A stretch of DNA of 43,730 nucleotides from NCBI GenBank assembly GCA_002715005.1, contig PAXN01000053.1, forward strand, positions 1,792 through 45,521, given 5' to 3'. This DNA comes from Rhodospirillaceae bacterium (GTDB lineage: Bacteria; Pseudomonadota; Alphaproteobacteria; UBA8366). The notes beneath the pieces were generated by a model that worked only from the letters and a program-made list of their open reading frames with translations, made no database searches and was not told where the DNA came from. This document shows, piece after piece, positions 34,318 to 42,944 of the stretch (positions are counted from its first letter, which is position 1; each line of letters begins with the position of its first letter). Position numbers and translations under genes: made by a program.

Positions 34318-35614
34318 TTGCGCCTCTACTTTTTGGTGGTATGTTTAGGTCTGCTCTCTCAACCGAAAAAAATTTTCTAATCGATAGTTGGCTGTGTGTT
34401 TTAAAAAGGTTGATAGTTACTATTGCTGAAAAAAAGTAACTGATACTTGTTGATACGGCTGCTCCAGTTGCTCCATATTTAGGAATTAATAAAAGGTTTA
34501 AAACGATATTAAGGCTGACCGATATCGCCATTATTATGAGGCTGTACTGAGGCTCTCCCCGACCTGCGTAAAATGCATTGATAACCTTAAAGTAAACACC
34601 GAATGCAATACCGGGAATGAGCCAAAGCATTACATCAGGAACATGCTTGAATGATTCTCCAAATATCGGCACTGTTAGCCAAAATGCCCCAATGTAAACA
34701 AATAAGCTGCAGATCAACGTAGCCCAAAATGTCAGTCTGGCAGATTTTGCTACCGATGAATAAAGATCTTGAGTCGTACTGGAAGAGCTTGCTGACATTA
34801 ATGCAAAAACAACGGCGGTGACGAGTTGCCAATTCAATTCCGAGAGTTGTACGCTAAGAGCATATAGTCCTAATTCATGTTCTGACGACAAATAAGTCAT
34901 GAGCAAAATGTCAGCCTTGTAATTAGCATCAATTAGAAACAATGCTACGGCATATACGATGCCTTTTTTAAACATCCCACTAAAGACACGCCATGAAATT
35001 TTGAGGGATTTCTTTTCGCTTTTAGCAAAATATAAGTACAAAGTTAAACTGAAGTTCAGAATTGAAGAGACAAGCGTGCTCAGAACTGCGAGAAATACTG
35101 ATAAACCAAAGACGACTTCAAATAAAATGAGTAAGAGTAAGTTCAAAGCTTTCTGCCACCAAACTACTCTGTTAAAAGATGATATCGCGCCTTTACCCAA
35201 GAATACACCACGAAAAGCATTCACTGAGAGAGTCAATGGGAGTGTACTCGCAACCGCTACTATAAGGGAAAGTGTGAGATACTCAGGTCCGAACAAGTAC
35301 ATTGTCGTAATAACTAAGCCAGTACCGAGAGAGCCAGCCAGCACTATGTAAATAAATAAGCACCCTAAAATGGTGTCATCTTCAGCTAATTTTTTACCAG
35401 TAAAGTACATAGCTGCTTGGCGCATGCCACCTTCGACTAGAGCACTAAAAAGCTGCGGGTAAACAAATACAGCCGCTAGCATACCTCTACCTTCTGCACC
35501 CAAAAAACGCGCTACGATTATTGTTGAGAGCAGGCCAACAAAAAGCGATAGCATTTGTGTTGAAAAGATAGCGGTTATATTTTTAAAGAGGGGCGATGAG
35601 AGGTTCTTAGCCAT
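34307..35614 (-). CDS. Second polysaccharide flippase (Wzx-like, MOP superfamily)
   Basis: Polytopic inner-membrane protein of 435 aa with about twelve membrane segments. The start FKNITAIFSTQMLSLFVGLLST and then IIVARFLGAEGRGMLAAVFVYPQ is a typical polysaccharide-transport N-terminus, and SLNIVLNLLLIPKYGATGAAVSTSI is the common last-third signature. It should move a lipid-linked oligosaccharide across the membrane. It differs clearly from the first flippase (22624-24102), so the locus may serve two glycans. It overlaps the MurB-like gene by 8 bases and the family 2 transferase by 11. Confidence 0.88.
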   Translation of the reverse strand: MAKNLSSPLFKNITAIFSTQMLSLFVGLLSTIIVARFLGAEGRGMLAAVFVYPQLFSALVEGGMRQAAMYFTGKKLAEDDTILGCLFIYIVLAGSLGTGLVITTMYLFGPEYLTLSLIVAVASTLPLTLSVNAFRGVFLGKGAISSFNRVVWWQKALNLLLLILFEVVFGLSVFLAVLSTLVSSILNFSLTLYLYFAKSEKKSLKISWRVFSGMFKKGIVYAVALFLIDANYKADILLMTYLSSEHELGLYALSVQLSELNWQLVTAVVFALMSASSSSTTQDLYSSVAKSARLTFWATLICSLFVYIGAFWLTVPIFGESFKHVPDVMLWLIPGIAFGVYFKVINAFYAGRGEPQYSLIIMAISVSLNIVLNLLLIPKYGATGAAVSTSISYFFSAIVTINLFKTHSQLSIRKFFSVERADLNIPPKSRGANDG

Positions 35615-36581
35615 ATTTTAGTTCGGCAATTATATGGGCTGGCGTTAAATCACCAAAAGAGTCAACGTAATGGGCTTCTGCATCCATTAGATAACCTGTT
35701 CTTTGGAAAACGGCTTTGCGCGACAAATGGATTAGATAAAGAATATCGTCGCTTGAAGCTTGCCCATTATTAACTATGAAATTAGCGTGAACCTCAGAGA
35801 TCTGCGCACCGCCTCTCCTAAACCCTTTTAAGCCAGCCTTTTCAATCATCATGCCTGGGGGGCCGAACTCTTCGTACATCTTTGGATTACTTATGAATAC
35901 TGAGCCACAACTTGGTAGCTTTCTTGGAAATTTAGCTGAGCGAGCCCTTAATATTGCAAGCATATCTCTCTTGATTTTTTTTGAAACGCCCGATTGAAGC
36001 TTCATCTTCGCCGAAACAATAATCTCACTATTCTTTTGAAAGAGGGATTGGCGATAAGAAAAATTGCAATCTTTGACATCTCGCTCAATGGTGTCGCCTT
36101 TGGGAGTTAGTGATTTTACTGACAAAAGAGTTTCAGATATCGATCTTCTCAGGCTTCCTCCGTTCATGTAAATTAACCCGCCAAAAGTCCCTGGAATCCC
36201 ACAAATATGTTCGACACCTTTAAGGCCTTTTTCTGCCAAGTTACGTGCAAGTTTAGGTACCCAAACACTACTACCAACTAAAACTACATTCGGCTCTACG
36301 TAATCAATAACGTTTAAAGCTTTTGTCATAACGATAATAGGAACTTTTATTATATCATCCGTAAACAAAAGGTTCGAAGTGCAGCCCACTAAAAGGTATG
36401 GCAGATTCTCTTCATTACACTTCATTAGCGCACATTTAAGTTGTTCGAAGTCCTTTGGAACAATCACTAACTCAGCTTTACCGCCAGCTTTCCAGTAACT
36501 ATATTCGCTTAAACTAACATTGCAAAACGAATCTCCGATTCTAGAGGCGCTTTTTAAGAATAGTTTCTGGAGAGGTGTCAT
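35607..36581 (-). CDS. MurB-like UDP-N-acetylenolpyruvoylglucosamine reductase paralogue
   Basis: FAD-dependent reductase of 324 aa that would turn the enolpyruvyl ether made by the adjacent MurA-like enzyme into a D-lactyl ether, using NADPH. Visible motifs: GCTSNLLFTDD near 66-76 and GIPGTFGGLIYMNGG near 128-142 for FAD, YRQS near 176-179 for the substrate, CGSVFISNP near 225-233 with the serine that donates the proton (Ser227), and GGAQISEVHANFIVN near 257-271. A glutamate near 302 (DAEAHYV) occupies the C-terminal catalytic position. The key residues appear intact, so it is probably active. Placement between a flippase and glycosyltransferases points to a role in an extracellular glycan rather than the cell wall. 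Confidence 0.82.
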   Translation of the reverse strand: MTPLQKLFLKSASRIGDSFCNVSLSEYSYWKAGGKAELVIVPKDFEQLKCALMKCNEENLPYLLVGCTSNLLFTDDIIKVPIIVMTKALNVIDYVEPNVVLVGSSVWVPKLARNLAEKGLKGVEHICGIPGTFGGLIYMNGGSLRRSISETLLSVKSLTPKGDTIERDVKDCNFSYRQSLFQKNSEIIVSAKMKLQSGVSKKIKRDMLAILRARSAKFPRKLPSCGSVFISNPKMYEEFGPPGMMIEKAGLKGFRRGGAQISEVHANFIVNNGQASSDDILYLIHLSRKAVFQRTGYLMDAEAHYVDSFGDLTPAHIIAELKYG

Positions 36582-37852
36582 TTTATGATTTCTATTTTTG
36601 CGCCTAGTGAGCGCATTTTTTCGTAGAAACTGTCATAGCCTCTTCCAATTTGCCACGCGTCGTCAATCAAAGTCGTACCATCAGCAATAAGACCTGCTAG
36701 GCTTAGTGCAATACCTGCTCTCAAGTCTAATGCTTTGACCTCTGCAGCAGACAGTGCATCACCACCGTTAACGACAAGCATATTGCCATTTTCAAAGGAG
36801 TTTAATCCCATTTTATTTAGCTCTTTTGCGTACGCATAACGACCGGGAAAGCGGAGGTCTACGAACTTAGATTGACCTTTTGCTTTTGCTGCATATACGG
36901 CTAATATTGGTTGCATATCAGAATTAATGCCAGGGTAGGGACCAGTACTCAACTCAAGGGGAAAACAGCGAGAGCCCTTTACGATCATCGAATTTTTGTG
37001 CTTGTAAATTTTCGCCCCGGATTCTCTCAGGTAAATCAAAGGAATCTCAAGGTGCTCGTATGGAAAATCAAGAATCTCAACTTCTCCATTTGTAATCGAT
37101 GAGCCTACAAGCCAAGTCAACGCTTCGACATTATCAGGGATAACCTCGTGAGTAGCACCTCTTAGATATGGTTTTCCTCGAACTTCAATGTGCTCTTGTC
37201 CATGGACTATAATTTCGGCGCCCATAGAATTCAAAAGCGAGATTAAGTCTAAGATTTCGGGGCGCACATGAGGATTCCAAATTCTTGAGGTACCCTCAGC
37301 CAAGCTACTTATCAAAATCGCATTCTCTGTAGCACCTGTCGAGCGCATGGGTAACTTTACTTCACAAGCCTTTGTCCGCCCTTTGTATTTTTTCTCTGCA
37401 ATTAAAAAACCATTAACTTCGGATACACTTGCGCCGAAGGCTTCAAGTACCGTGATATGTATGTCATAAGCTCTAGATGACCCTTTCTCGCCAATACTAC
37501 ATCCCCCTGGCAATGGAACCGCACCATAACCGAACCGAGTAAAAAGAGTGCCCAAGATGAGTAATGTATTTCTAATAGATCGACCATCCCAGTCTAGTGT
37601 TGTCTTGCACTTTTTCTGCTCTGACACAATAAGCGTATCACCGAGTACATTAGTGGTTTTACCTAGCTCATTAAGCATTTCTTTATGGACTTGTGCATCC
37701 AATAACGATGCTGGATAATTGCTGATTGAAACATCTTCATTAGTCAGTAACGTTGCAGCCATCAACCTAAGGACAGAGTTTTTTGCTCCACTAACTTTTA
37801 CAGTTCCTTGTAGCGTAGAATTTTGGATCGCAATTTTATTGAACGTTTTCAT
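36578..37852 (-). CDS. MurA-like UDP-GlcNAc 1-carboxyvinyltransferase paralogue
   Basis: Moves enolpyruvate from phosphoenolpyruvate to O3 of a UDP-sugar (UDP-GlcNAc in the classical enzyme). The inside-out alpha/beta-barrel family is clear from VSGAKNS with Lys24-Asn25, and PGGCSIG with the catalytic Cys118. Asp312 in INSDMQ matches the general base, and Arg338 (PGRYAY) and Arg378 (DLRAG) match PEP-binding arginines. The loop after the cysteine is longer (GEKGSSRAYDIHI) than in E. coli (about GARPVDLHI), suggesting a distinct subgroup, as does NSDMQ for PTDMQ. At 424 aa it is of normal length. It overlaps the MurB-like gene (ATGA). The GlcNAc substrate is assumed, and a different UDP-sugar is possible. 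Confidence 0.88.
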   Translation of the reverse strand: MKTFNKIAIQNSTLQGTVKVSGAKNSVLRLMAATLLTNEDVSISNYPASLLDAQVHKEMLNELGKTTNVLGDTLIVSEQKKCKTTLDWDGRSIRNTLLILGTLFTRFGYGAVPLPGGCSIGEKGSSRAYDIHITVLEAFGASVSEVNGFLIAEKKYKGRTKACEVKLPMRSTGATENAILISSLAEGTSRIWNPHVRPEILDLISLLNSMGAEIIVHGQEHIEVRGKPYLRGATHEVIPDNVEALTWLVGSSITNGEVEILDFPYEHLEIPLIYLRESGAKIYKHKNSMIVKGSRCFPLELSTGPYPGINSDMQPILAVYAAKAKGQSKFVDLRFPGRYAYAKELNKMGLNSFENGNMLVVNGGDALSAAEVKALDLRAGIALSLAGLIADGTTLIDDAWQIGRGYDSFYEKMRSLGAKIEIIK

Positions 37853-37920
37853 CTTCTTCCGTTTATTGTATTTGAATTTTTTATCAAACTAACCAAAAAA
37901 TTTTCATTATGTTAGTACAT

Positions 37921-38682
37921 TCAACGAGGAGGTTGTTGGTATTGGAAAATGTGTTTAATTTTTCTGTATGGAAAATAAAGGCTCCAGTATAGTCCGTAAA
38001 CAAGCTTCATTGAAACTGAATTGGCGTGAATACTGTGGATTTTTTTCTCATCATTAAATCGTTTTTTTAGTGTTTCCCAATCATTTCTAGAACTGATTCC
38101 CGTATCGCGCATCACGGCTAGAATATGTGGACAAAAAGCCACACGAACGTCCTTTAAGTACAATCTCAAAAAAAACTCGTAGTCCATTGCTATCGGAATG
38201 TCTTTGTTGAAATTACCATACTTTGTAAAAACACTTTTAGCGCATAGACAGCCCTGATGCCAAATACCAGTTTTGAATTTTGTTAACCAATCTAAACCTC
38301 TAGAAGTCTTGCGCTGCATGTTTTTTCCAAAAAGAATGTCACAAAGTACTAAGTCGTATCCACTTTCAATATAAGGTGCTACATTCTCAAGTGCATGTTT
38401 GTCATAAAGAAAGTCATCAGCATGGATGAAGGCAATATAATCCCCAGTTGCCAATTTAATTGCCTTGTTCATAGCGTCAGCGATACCGTCATCTTTTTCA
38501 GATACGACGATGTCTATTTTATCGTTATACTTTTCAATGATCTCTGGGGTAGAGTCTGTAGATTTTCCGTCAATTATAATGTATTCGAATGCATCGTACG
38601 TCTGCGATATTACACTTTTAATACAGCCTTCTAAGTGAGTTTCGTTATTATAAACAACTGTAACTATAGAAATTTTTTTCAT
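37921..38682 (-). CDS. Glycosyltransferase family 2 (WcaA-like)
   Basis: Short GT-A inverting glycosyltransferase, 253 aa. The start SIVTVVYNNETHLEGCIKSV is standard. IIDGKSTDST and VSEKDDGIADAMNKAIKLA are the hallmarks of the WcaA-like subgroup. FIHADDFLY near 88-97 holds the metal-binding ADD, and IWHQGCLCAKSVF gives the HQ motif. The 68 bases between it and the MurA-like gene (37853-37920) are very AT-rich, with no hairpin seen. Sugar unknown. Confidence 0.85.
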   Translation of the reverse strand: MKKISIVTVVYNNETHLEGCIKSVISQTYDAFEYIIIDGKSTDSTPEIIEKYNDKIDIVVSEKDDGIADAMNKAIKLATGDYIAFIHADDFLYDKHALENVAPYIESGYDLVLCDILFGKNMQRKTSRGLDWLTKFKTGIWHQGCLCAKSVFTKYGNFNKDIPIAMDYEFFLRLYLKDVRVAFCPHILAVMRDTGISSRNDWETLKKRFNDEKKIHSIHANSVSMKLVYGLYWSLYFPYRKIKHIFQYQQPPR

Positions 38683-38705
38683 TCAGTTTTTCTTCTATTA
38701 GCCTT

Positions 38706-39737
38706 TTAAAACCGATGTAAGATATTATGGTAGAGTTCGATGTATCGGTGAGTCATCTTTTCTATTCGGAAATTTTCTTTGGCGAATTGAAAATTTTGTT
38801 TACCAATTCTTTCTCGAAGCTCTGAGTTTGAACTGAGTTTTTCTATTTTTTCTACGAAATTATCTATGCAATTTAGGTCGCATAGAAATTCTTGTTGTGG
38901 AAATAGTTCGGGAAGTGAAGAGACATTGTGGGATATTACAGGTTTAGCGCAGAACATTGCTTCGACTGCTGTTAACCCAAACCCTTCCATTCGAGAAGGA
39001 AATAAAAAAATATCACAATAGTTATAATATTCATTTAGTTGGTTTTGATTGAGTTTACCAATAGATATAATCTTAGATGAAACATTTTTCTTTGCTTTTG
39101 TTCGTAGACCAGAGGTTGTGAGTAAAACGAACCTGTCATCTAATCTTTCCATTATTTTTTCTAATAAGTCGAAGCCTTTTCTTTTTGTCTGGTTACCGAC
39201 ATACAGGAGTTTTATCTTATCACTGGTATTAGGTATTAACTCGTTTTCAAGCTTTTTTCTATAAAAAACGTCATCACTAACTCCATTGTGAACAGGTACA
39301 CATTTTTTTTTAAAAATACTATACACCTCTTTGGCCGCATAATGGCTGACAGCGGTGACCGCATCTGCTCTGTCAAAAGACAATTTCTCAAAGTGCTTGA
39401 CAAGAAGTTTGTGAAATATTCTTTGTGGCACACTCTTGAATTTATCTAGTTCTCTATTGTGAACCACAAGGTGCTCAGTGACAAATAGGGGCTTATTTTT
39501 TTGTTTGAACACAAAGCCGTTCCAACTATTAGTATGAATTATATCCGCATCTGTTTTAAAATCTTTTTTCAACAACCAAGGTACATACTGATAAAAATGT
39601 GGATACTTCTGTATTTCCACATTTATTCCGTTTTTAGTCAAAGAGTCAGCAAGATTATATGTCCAAACGTCGCTTCCAGAACCGCATTCAACAAGAGGAA
39701 AGCATATTTTGAGATTATCATCTTTATTTATTGACAT
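38706..39737 (-). CDS. Glycosyltransferase family 4
   Basis: GT-B glycosyltransferase, about 343 aa. The N-terminal lobe has VECGSGSDVWTYNLADSL, and a FVTEHLVVHNRELDKFK segment follows the first helices. The donor lobe has LLYVGNQTKRKGFDLLEKIM and FPSRMEGFGLTAVEAMFCAKPVI with both conserved glutamates. The longest frame begins at a TTG (39749), but ATG 39737 with a GAG-containing ribosome-like site is preferred; it overlaps the upstream gene end by 14 bases. Base composition is low even for this window, unlike the genes just upstream. Confidence 0.85.
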   Translation of the reverse strand: MSINKDDNLKICFPLVECGSGSDVWTYNLADSLTKNGINVEIQKYPHFYQYVPWLLKKDFKTDADIIHTNSWNGFVFKQKNKPLFVTEHLVVHNRELDKFKSVPQRIFHKLLVKHFEKLSFDRADAVTAVSHYAAKEVYSIFKKKCVPVHNGVSDDVFYRKKLENELIPNTSDKIKLLYVGNQTKRKGFDLLEKIMERLDDRFVLLTTSGLRTKAKKNVSSKIISIGKLNQNQLNEYYNYCDIFLFPSRMEGFGLTAVEAMFCAKPVISHNVSSLPELFPQQEFLCDLNCIDNFVEKIEKLSSNSELRERIGKQNFQFAKENFRIEKMTHRYIELYHNILHRF

Positions 39738-40953
39738 GGTTAAACTCAAAGTTATGTAGCTTAGATCTAAACTTTTCGACGGTATTTGAAATAAGATAGT
39801 TTTTCTTCGCGAACGTAAACGCTTCCGCAGTTAAAGATTTGCCTTGGTCTGACAGGGCTAGTGCCAGTGCATTAGCAAGATTATCAGCGTTACCAGGCTC
39901 AGAGAGCCAGCCCGTTTTACCATGAATCACAGCATCAGGAATGCCACCGCTATTGGTGCCAACTACTTTGCACCCAGCAAGCATGGCTTCTACAAAGGTT
40001 AGACCTTGTGCCTCTATCCACCCGTCGTTAGATTGTTTCGAAGGCCCAGCAAACACATCTGCCGCTGCGTAATAGTTGTAAATTTCTTTGCTATTCACCC
40101 ACCCTACAAATGTTACAGATTCAGTAATATCTAAGTTTTCAGCCAATTCTCTAAAACGACATTCATCATGTCCGCTTCCCACAATCGCTAAATGCACCGA
40201 CTTTCCACTATCGATAAGTTTTTTTGTAGCATCTATTAACTCTCCAACGCCTTTTTCTTCGTTAACTCTCCCCACAAAGAGGATTAAGTGTTTAGTGTTT
40301 TCGGGTAGTAGCGCTGCTCTTAACTTAGAAACTTGTTCATTGCATAAAGTAGGTAAAGGTAAAATGCCAGTGGGAATAAGGATCACATTGTCCGCTGAAA
40401 GTGGAGAGAGTTCTTCTGCTTTTGCTTTCGTTACTGAGCTATTTACTGTTACTACATTTGAGTGTTTTAGAGAAAAAGATTTAAACTTTCTCAGTGTTTT
40501 ACCATCTAGCGCTAATACATCACCACCATGAATGGTTGCGACGTGCTTTGCCCTCGTGAGTTTACTCACTAGCGCACATACAAAGCCCTGAGGAATAAGC
40601 CAGTGAGAATTTATCCAAGTAGGCTTCCAAAACAATGTCTGAATTAGGGTGAAGAAAAACTCGCAGGCCACTAAAACAGGTAATTTAAGCTTGTTAACCC
40701 AATTTTTCTTTAAATTCCCCAGCGCGCCACCTTGGTAACATACCGTTTGCCCTGATTCAGGCAGCCAATACCGAAAACGACGAATTTCCACATCGTCCAT
40801 AATGTCTTTGCGTTTAGCTCCTTCAAAGTGCGGTGCCAACACCCTTACTTTTACCCCTTGATTTACCAATTCACGGGCAAAGTTATGAACGAACGGCGTA
40901 GTGTTATCGCCAGGCCAGCGTGGGTAGTTAGAAGTAACAATTAAAATTTTCAT
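39724..40953 (-). CDS. Glycosyltransferase family 4
   Basis: GT-B glycosyltransferase of 409 aa. Start MKILIVTSNYPRWPGDNTTP and then FVHNFARELVNQGVKVRVLAPH are typical of exopolysaccharide GT4 enzymes. NSHWLIPQGFVCAL and TIHGGDVLAL are conserved acceptor-side blocks. The donor lobe has FVGRVNEEKGVGELIDATK and GPSKQSNDGWIEAQGLTFVEAMLAGCKVV with the conserved glutamates. Its ATG overlaps the preceding stop (TAATG). Sugar unknown. Confidence 0.88.
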   Translation of the reverse strand: MKILIVTSNYPRWPGDNTTPFVHNFARELVNQGVKVRVLAPHFEGAKRKDIMDDVEIRRFRYWLPESGQTVCYQGGALGNLKKNWVNKLKLPVLVACEFFFTLIQTLFWKPTWINSHWLIPQGFVCALVSKLTRAKHVATIHGGDVLALDGKTLRKFKSFSLKHSNVVTVNSSVTKAKAEELSPLSADNVILIPTGILPLPTLCNEQVSKLRAALLPENTKHLILFVGRVNEEKGVGELIDATKKLIDSGKSVHLAIVGSGHDECRFRELAENLDITESVTFVGWVNSKEIYNYYAAADVFAGPSKQSNDGWIEAQGLTFVEAMLAGCKVVGTNSGGIPDAVIHGKTGWLSEPGNADNLANALALALSDQGKSLTAEAFTFAKKNYLISNTVEKFRSKLHNFEFNHVNK

Positions 40954-41939
40954 TAGGGCTTAGTGTTGCGCTCGTTATCGCGTTCTTGGTGGTCATCAAG
41001 CATCTGCAGTTCCATTCTGCGCACCTTCTCTAGCGTTTGCTCAATAAGCTGGCGATTGAAGTTTATTAGGTCGGCAAGTATGGCTATAAGAAACGTGATA
41101 ATACCCAGTACTGTTAATACACCACCAAGTATCAAAGACTGAAGATGGCCGTTACCGTCACCCATCAAATAGAAAATGAGAAAGCGTATAATGGGTATAA
41201 GGCCAATTAAGGTAATTATCGCCCCAATTAGCACAAAAACTCTTAACGGTTGATACATGGTGTACATGCGTACTATGGTGGTTAATTGGCGCTCTATAAA
41301 TTTAGGAATGCTGGTAAAAAGGCGAGACTCTCGAGTTTTTGCATTGGTCTCTACGGGAACATGGGTAACAGCCATGTGCTTTTTACCTGATTGAATAAGC
41401 GCTTCAATGGTATAGCTAAAAGGGCTGATAATATTAAGCTGCAGTGCCGCTTCTCTGCTGTAGGCGCGAAAACCGCTTACCGCATCGGGTACTTGAACAC
41501 CCGACACCTTCTTAACCACATAGCTGCCTACTTTCTGAAGCAGCTTTTTTAACGGGGAAAAGTGTTCAATATCTTGCGTGTTTCTGTCGCCTACTACAAC
41601 GTCGGCTTTGCCTTCAAGTACCGGAACAACAAGCTTAGCGATATCCCAGCCCGCATACTGATTATCACCGTCGGTATTGACAATAATGTCAGCGCCACGT
41701 TTCAAACATTCGTCTATGCCTTTGCGGAAGGTGCGTGCAAGCCCTCTGTTATTTTTATTTTTTATTATATGGTGCACACCAAGCGATTTCGCTACCTCAA
41801 TGGTATTATCGGTAGAACCGTCATCAATTATCATGTATTCGATAACGTCAATACCATCAATATGTTCCGGCAAGTCCTTCACGGTCTGGGGCAATGTACG
41901 TTCTTCGTTGTAGCAAGGTATTTGAATAATTAGTTTCAT
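40953..41939 (-). CDS. Glycosyltransferase family 2 with C-terminal membrane anchors (DPM1/GtrB-like)
   Basis: GT-A enzyme of about 328 aa with two C-terminal membrane segments (around 235-258 and 268-292), like polyprenyl-phosphate sugar synthases (dolichol-phosphate mannose synthase, GtrB). MKLIIQIPCYNEERTLPQTV and MIIDDGSTDNTIEVA form the donor site, NTDGDNQY is the DXD region, and DAVSGFRAYSREAAL is a hallmark of the group. If so it makes an undecaprenyl-phosphate sugar for a periplasmic GT-C transferase. A GTG start at 41948 is open, but ATG 41939 with GTGGA about 6 bases ahead and the conserved start is preferred. More GC-rich than its neighbour at 38 kb. Confidence 0.85.
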   Translation of the reverse strand: MKLIIQIPCYNEERTLPQTVKDLPEHIDGIDVIEYMIIDDGSTDNTIEVAKSLGVHHIIKNKNNRGLARTFRKGIDECLKRGADIIVNTDGDNQYAGWDIAKLVVPVLEGKADVVVGDRNTQDIEHFSPLKKLLQKVGSYVVKKVSGVQVPDAVSGFRAYSREAALQLNIISPFSYTIEALIQSGKKHMAVTHVPVETNAKTRESRLFTSIPKFIERQLTTIVRMYTMYQPLRVFVLIGAIITLIGLIPIIRFLIFYLMGDGNGHLQSLILGGVLTVLGIITFLIAILADLINFNRQLIEQTLEKVRRMELQMLDDHQERDNERNTKP

Positions 41940-41948
41940 AATTTCCAC

Positions 41949-42944
41949 TTAGCTAAGCATTGCTTTTATTTTCAGCCAATAAGTTCGTATGAACCACTTA
42001 ATGCTAAATCGGCAGGCCAGTGCTTTACTGGCGTATACTGCGGCGTCTTTTGTTCTATTAGTTGAAAGTAACTCGTGAGTAATGTGTTGATAAATAAAGC
42101 CTAGATACGCTAAGCAATAGGTACGCAGCGAAGAACGTTTTAGCAGTAGGGCTCCTTTTTGGAATACTGTTACCTGATACAAGCGTTTTTCCAGCATGTT
42201 TACCACGGTTGTCATATTATCTTTTTTACTTGTATCAGGAATTAAATGTCGAGAGACTACGCAGGGGTTGTACAGTATTGTATCTGCTCGGTCTAGCGTT
42301 CGAAGATATAGGTCTCGGTCGCATTCCCAACGAATATTTTCGTCCATTCCGTTTATGCTTAAATAAAGCTCTCGTCTTATAATAGAGCAATTCAAATGCG
42401 CGAAACCATGGCTTTCGAGCAGTTCAGGAACGCTCACGACCATCGTTCCTTGAACGTCAGACTGCTTATATTGTAGTCTTTCAGCTAAATCTTCTAGCCA
42501 TATAGGGCCTTGCTTCACGACACCGTCTACGAATACTGCTGTTTGATTCGTGTAATAGGCATCTACTGTAGCTTCACAATTGGCAATGCTTTCAAATGCT
42601 CGTGCTAGATGATCAGGATCAATCCATTCGTCGTCGTCATCGAGGAAGCAAAGGTATTTTCCAACGCCAACCAAGGCACCAGTGTTCATTGAGTAACTTT
42701 GACCGTGTCCAATGGGGCGTTTTATTTGATATCTAAAATAAACGTTTGAAGGCGTTTCCTTTTCAAACTGCTTGTAAGCTTCAAGAAACTCTTCATCAGA
42801 ACCATCGTTTACAACAATTACTTCAAAGTTAGTGAATGTCTGAGATAAAACCGAACTTAGTGCCTTTTTGAACAGGTCGACTCTATTTCGAGTAGGGATC
42901 ACGACACTAAAAAATGGGGTGTTTTTTACATCAGTGTTCGTCAT
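41949..42944 (-). CDS. Glycosyltransferase family 2
   Basis: GT-A inverting glycosyltransferase of 331 aa. FFSVVIPTRNRVDLFKKALS and VIVVNDGSDEEFLEAYKQF are the donor-site motifs, GHGQSYSMNTGALVGVGKYL leads to FLDDDDEWIDPDHL with the metal-binding aspartates near 98-102. NCSIIRRELYLSINGMDENIR and WECDRDLYLRTL follow, giving the acceptor/base region. Overlaps the deacetylase-like gene by 4 bases. Sugar unknown. Confidence 0.87.
   Translation of the reverse strand: MTNTDVKNTPFFSVVIPTRNRVDLFKKALSSVLSQTFTNFEVIVVNDGSDEEFLEAYKQFEKETPSNVYFRYQIKRPIGHGQSYSMNTGALVGVGKYLCFLDDDDEWIDPDHLARAFESIANCEATVDAYYTNQTAVFVDGVVKQGPIWLEDLAERLQYKQSDVQGTMVVSVPELLESHGFAHLNCSIIRRELYLSINGMDENIRWECDRDLYLRTLDRADTILYNPCVVSRHLIPDTSKKDNMTTVVNMLEKRLYQVTVFQKGALLLKRSSLRTYCLAYLGFIYQHITHELLSTNRTKDAAVYASKALACRFSIKWFIRTYWLKIKAMLS

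Noticed and set aside
35607-37852. Housekeeping murA and murB of cell-wall synthesis
   Set aside because: Those genes are normally not adjacent to each other or set among glycosyltransferases and a flippase, and the MurA-like loop differs from the E. coli form. I cannot exclude it without the rest of the genome.
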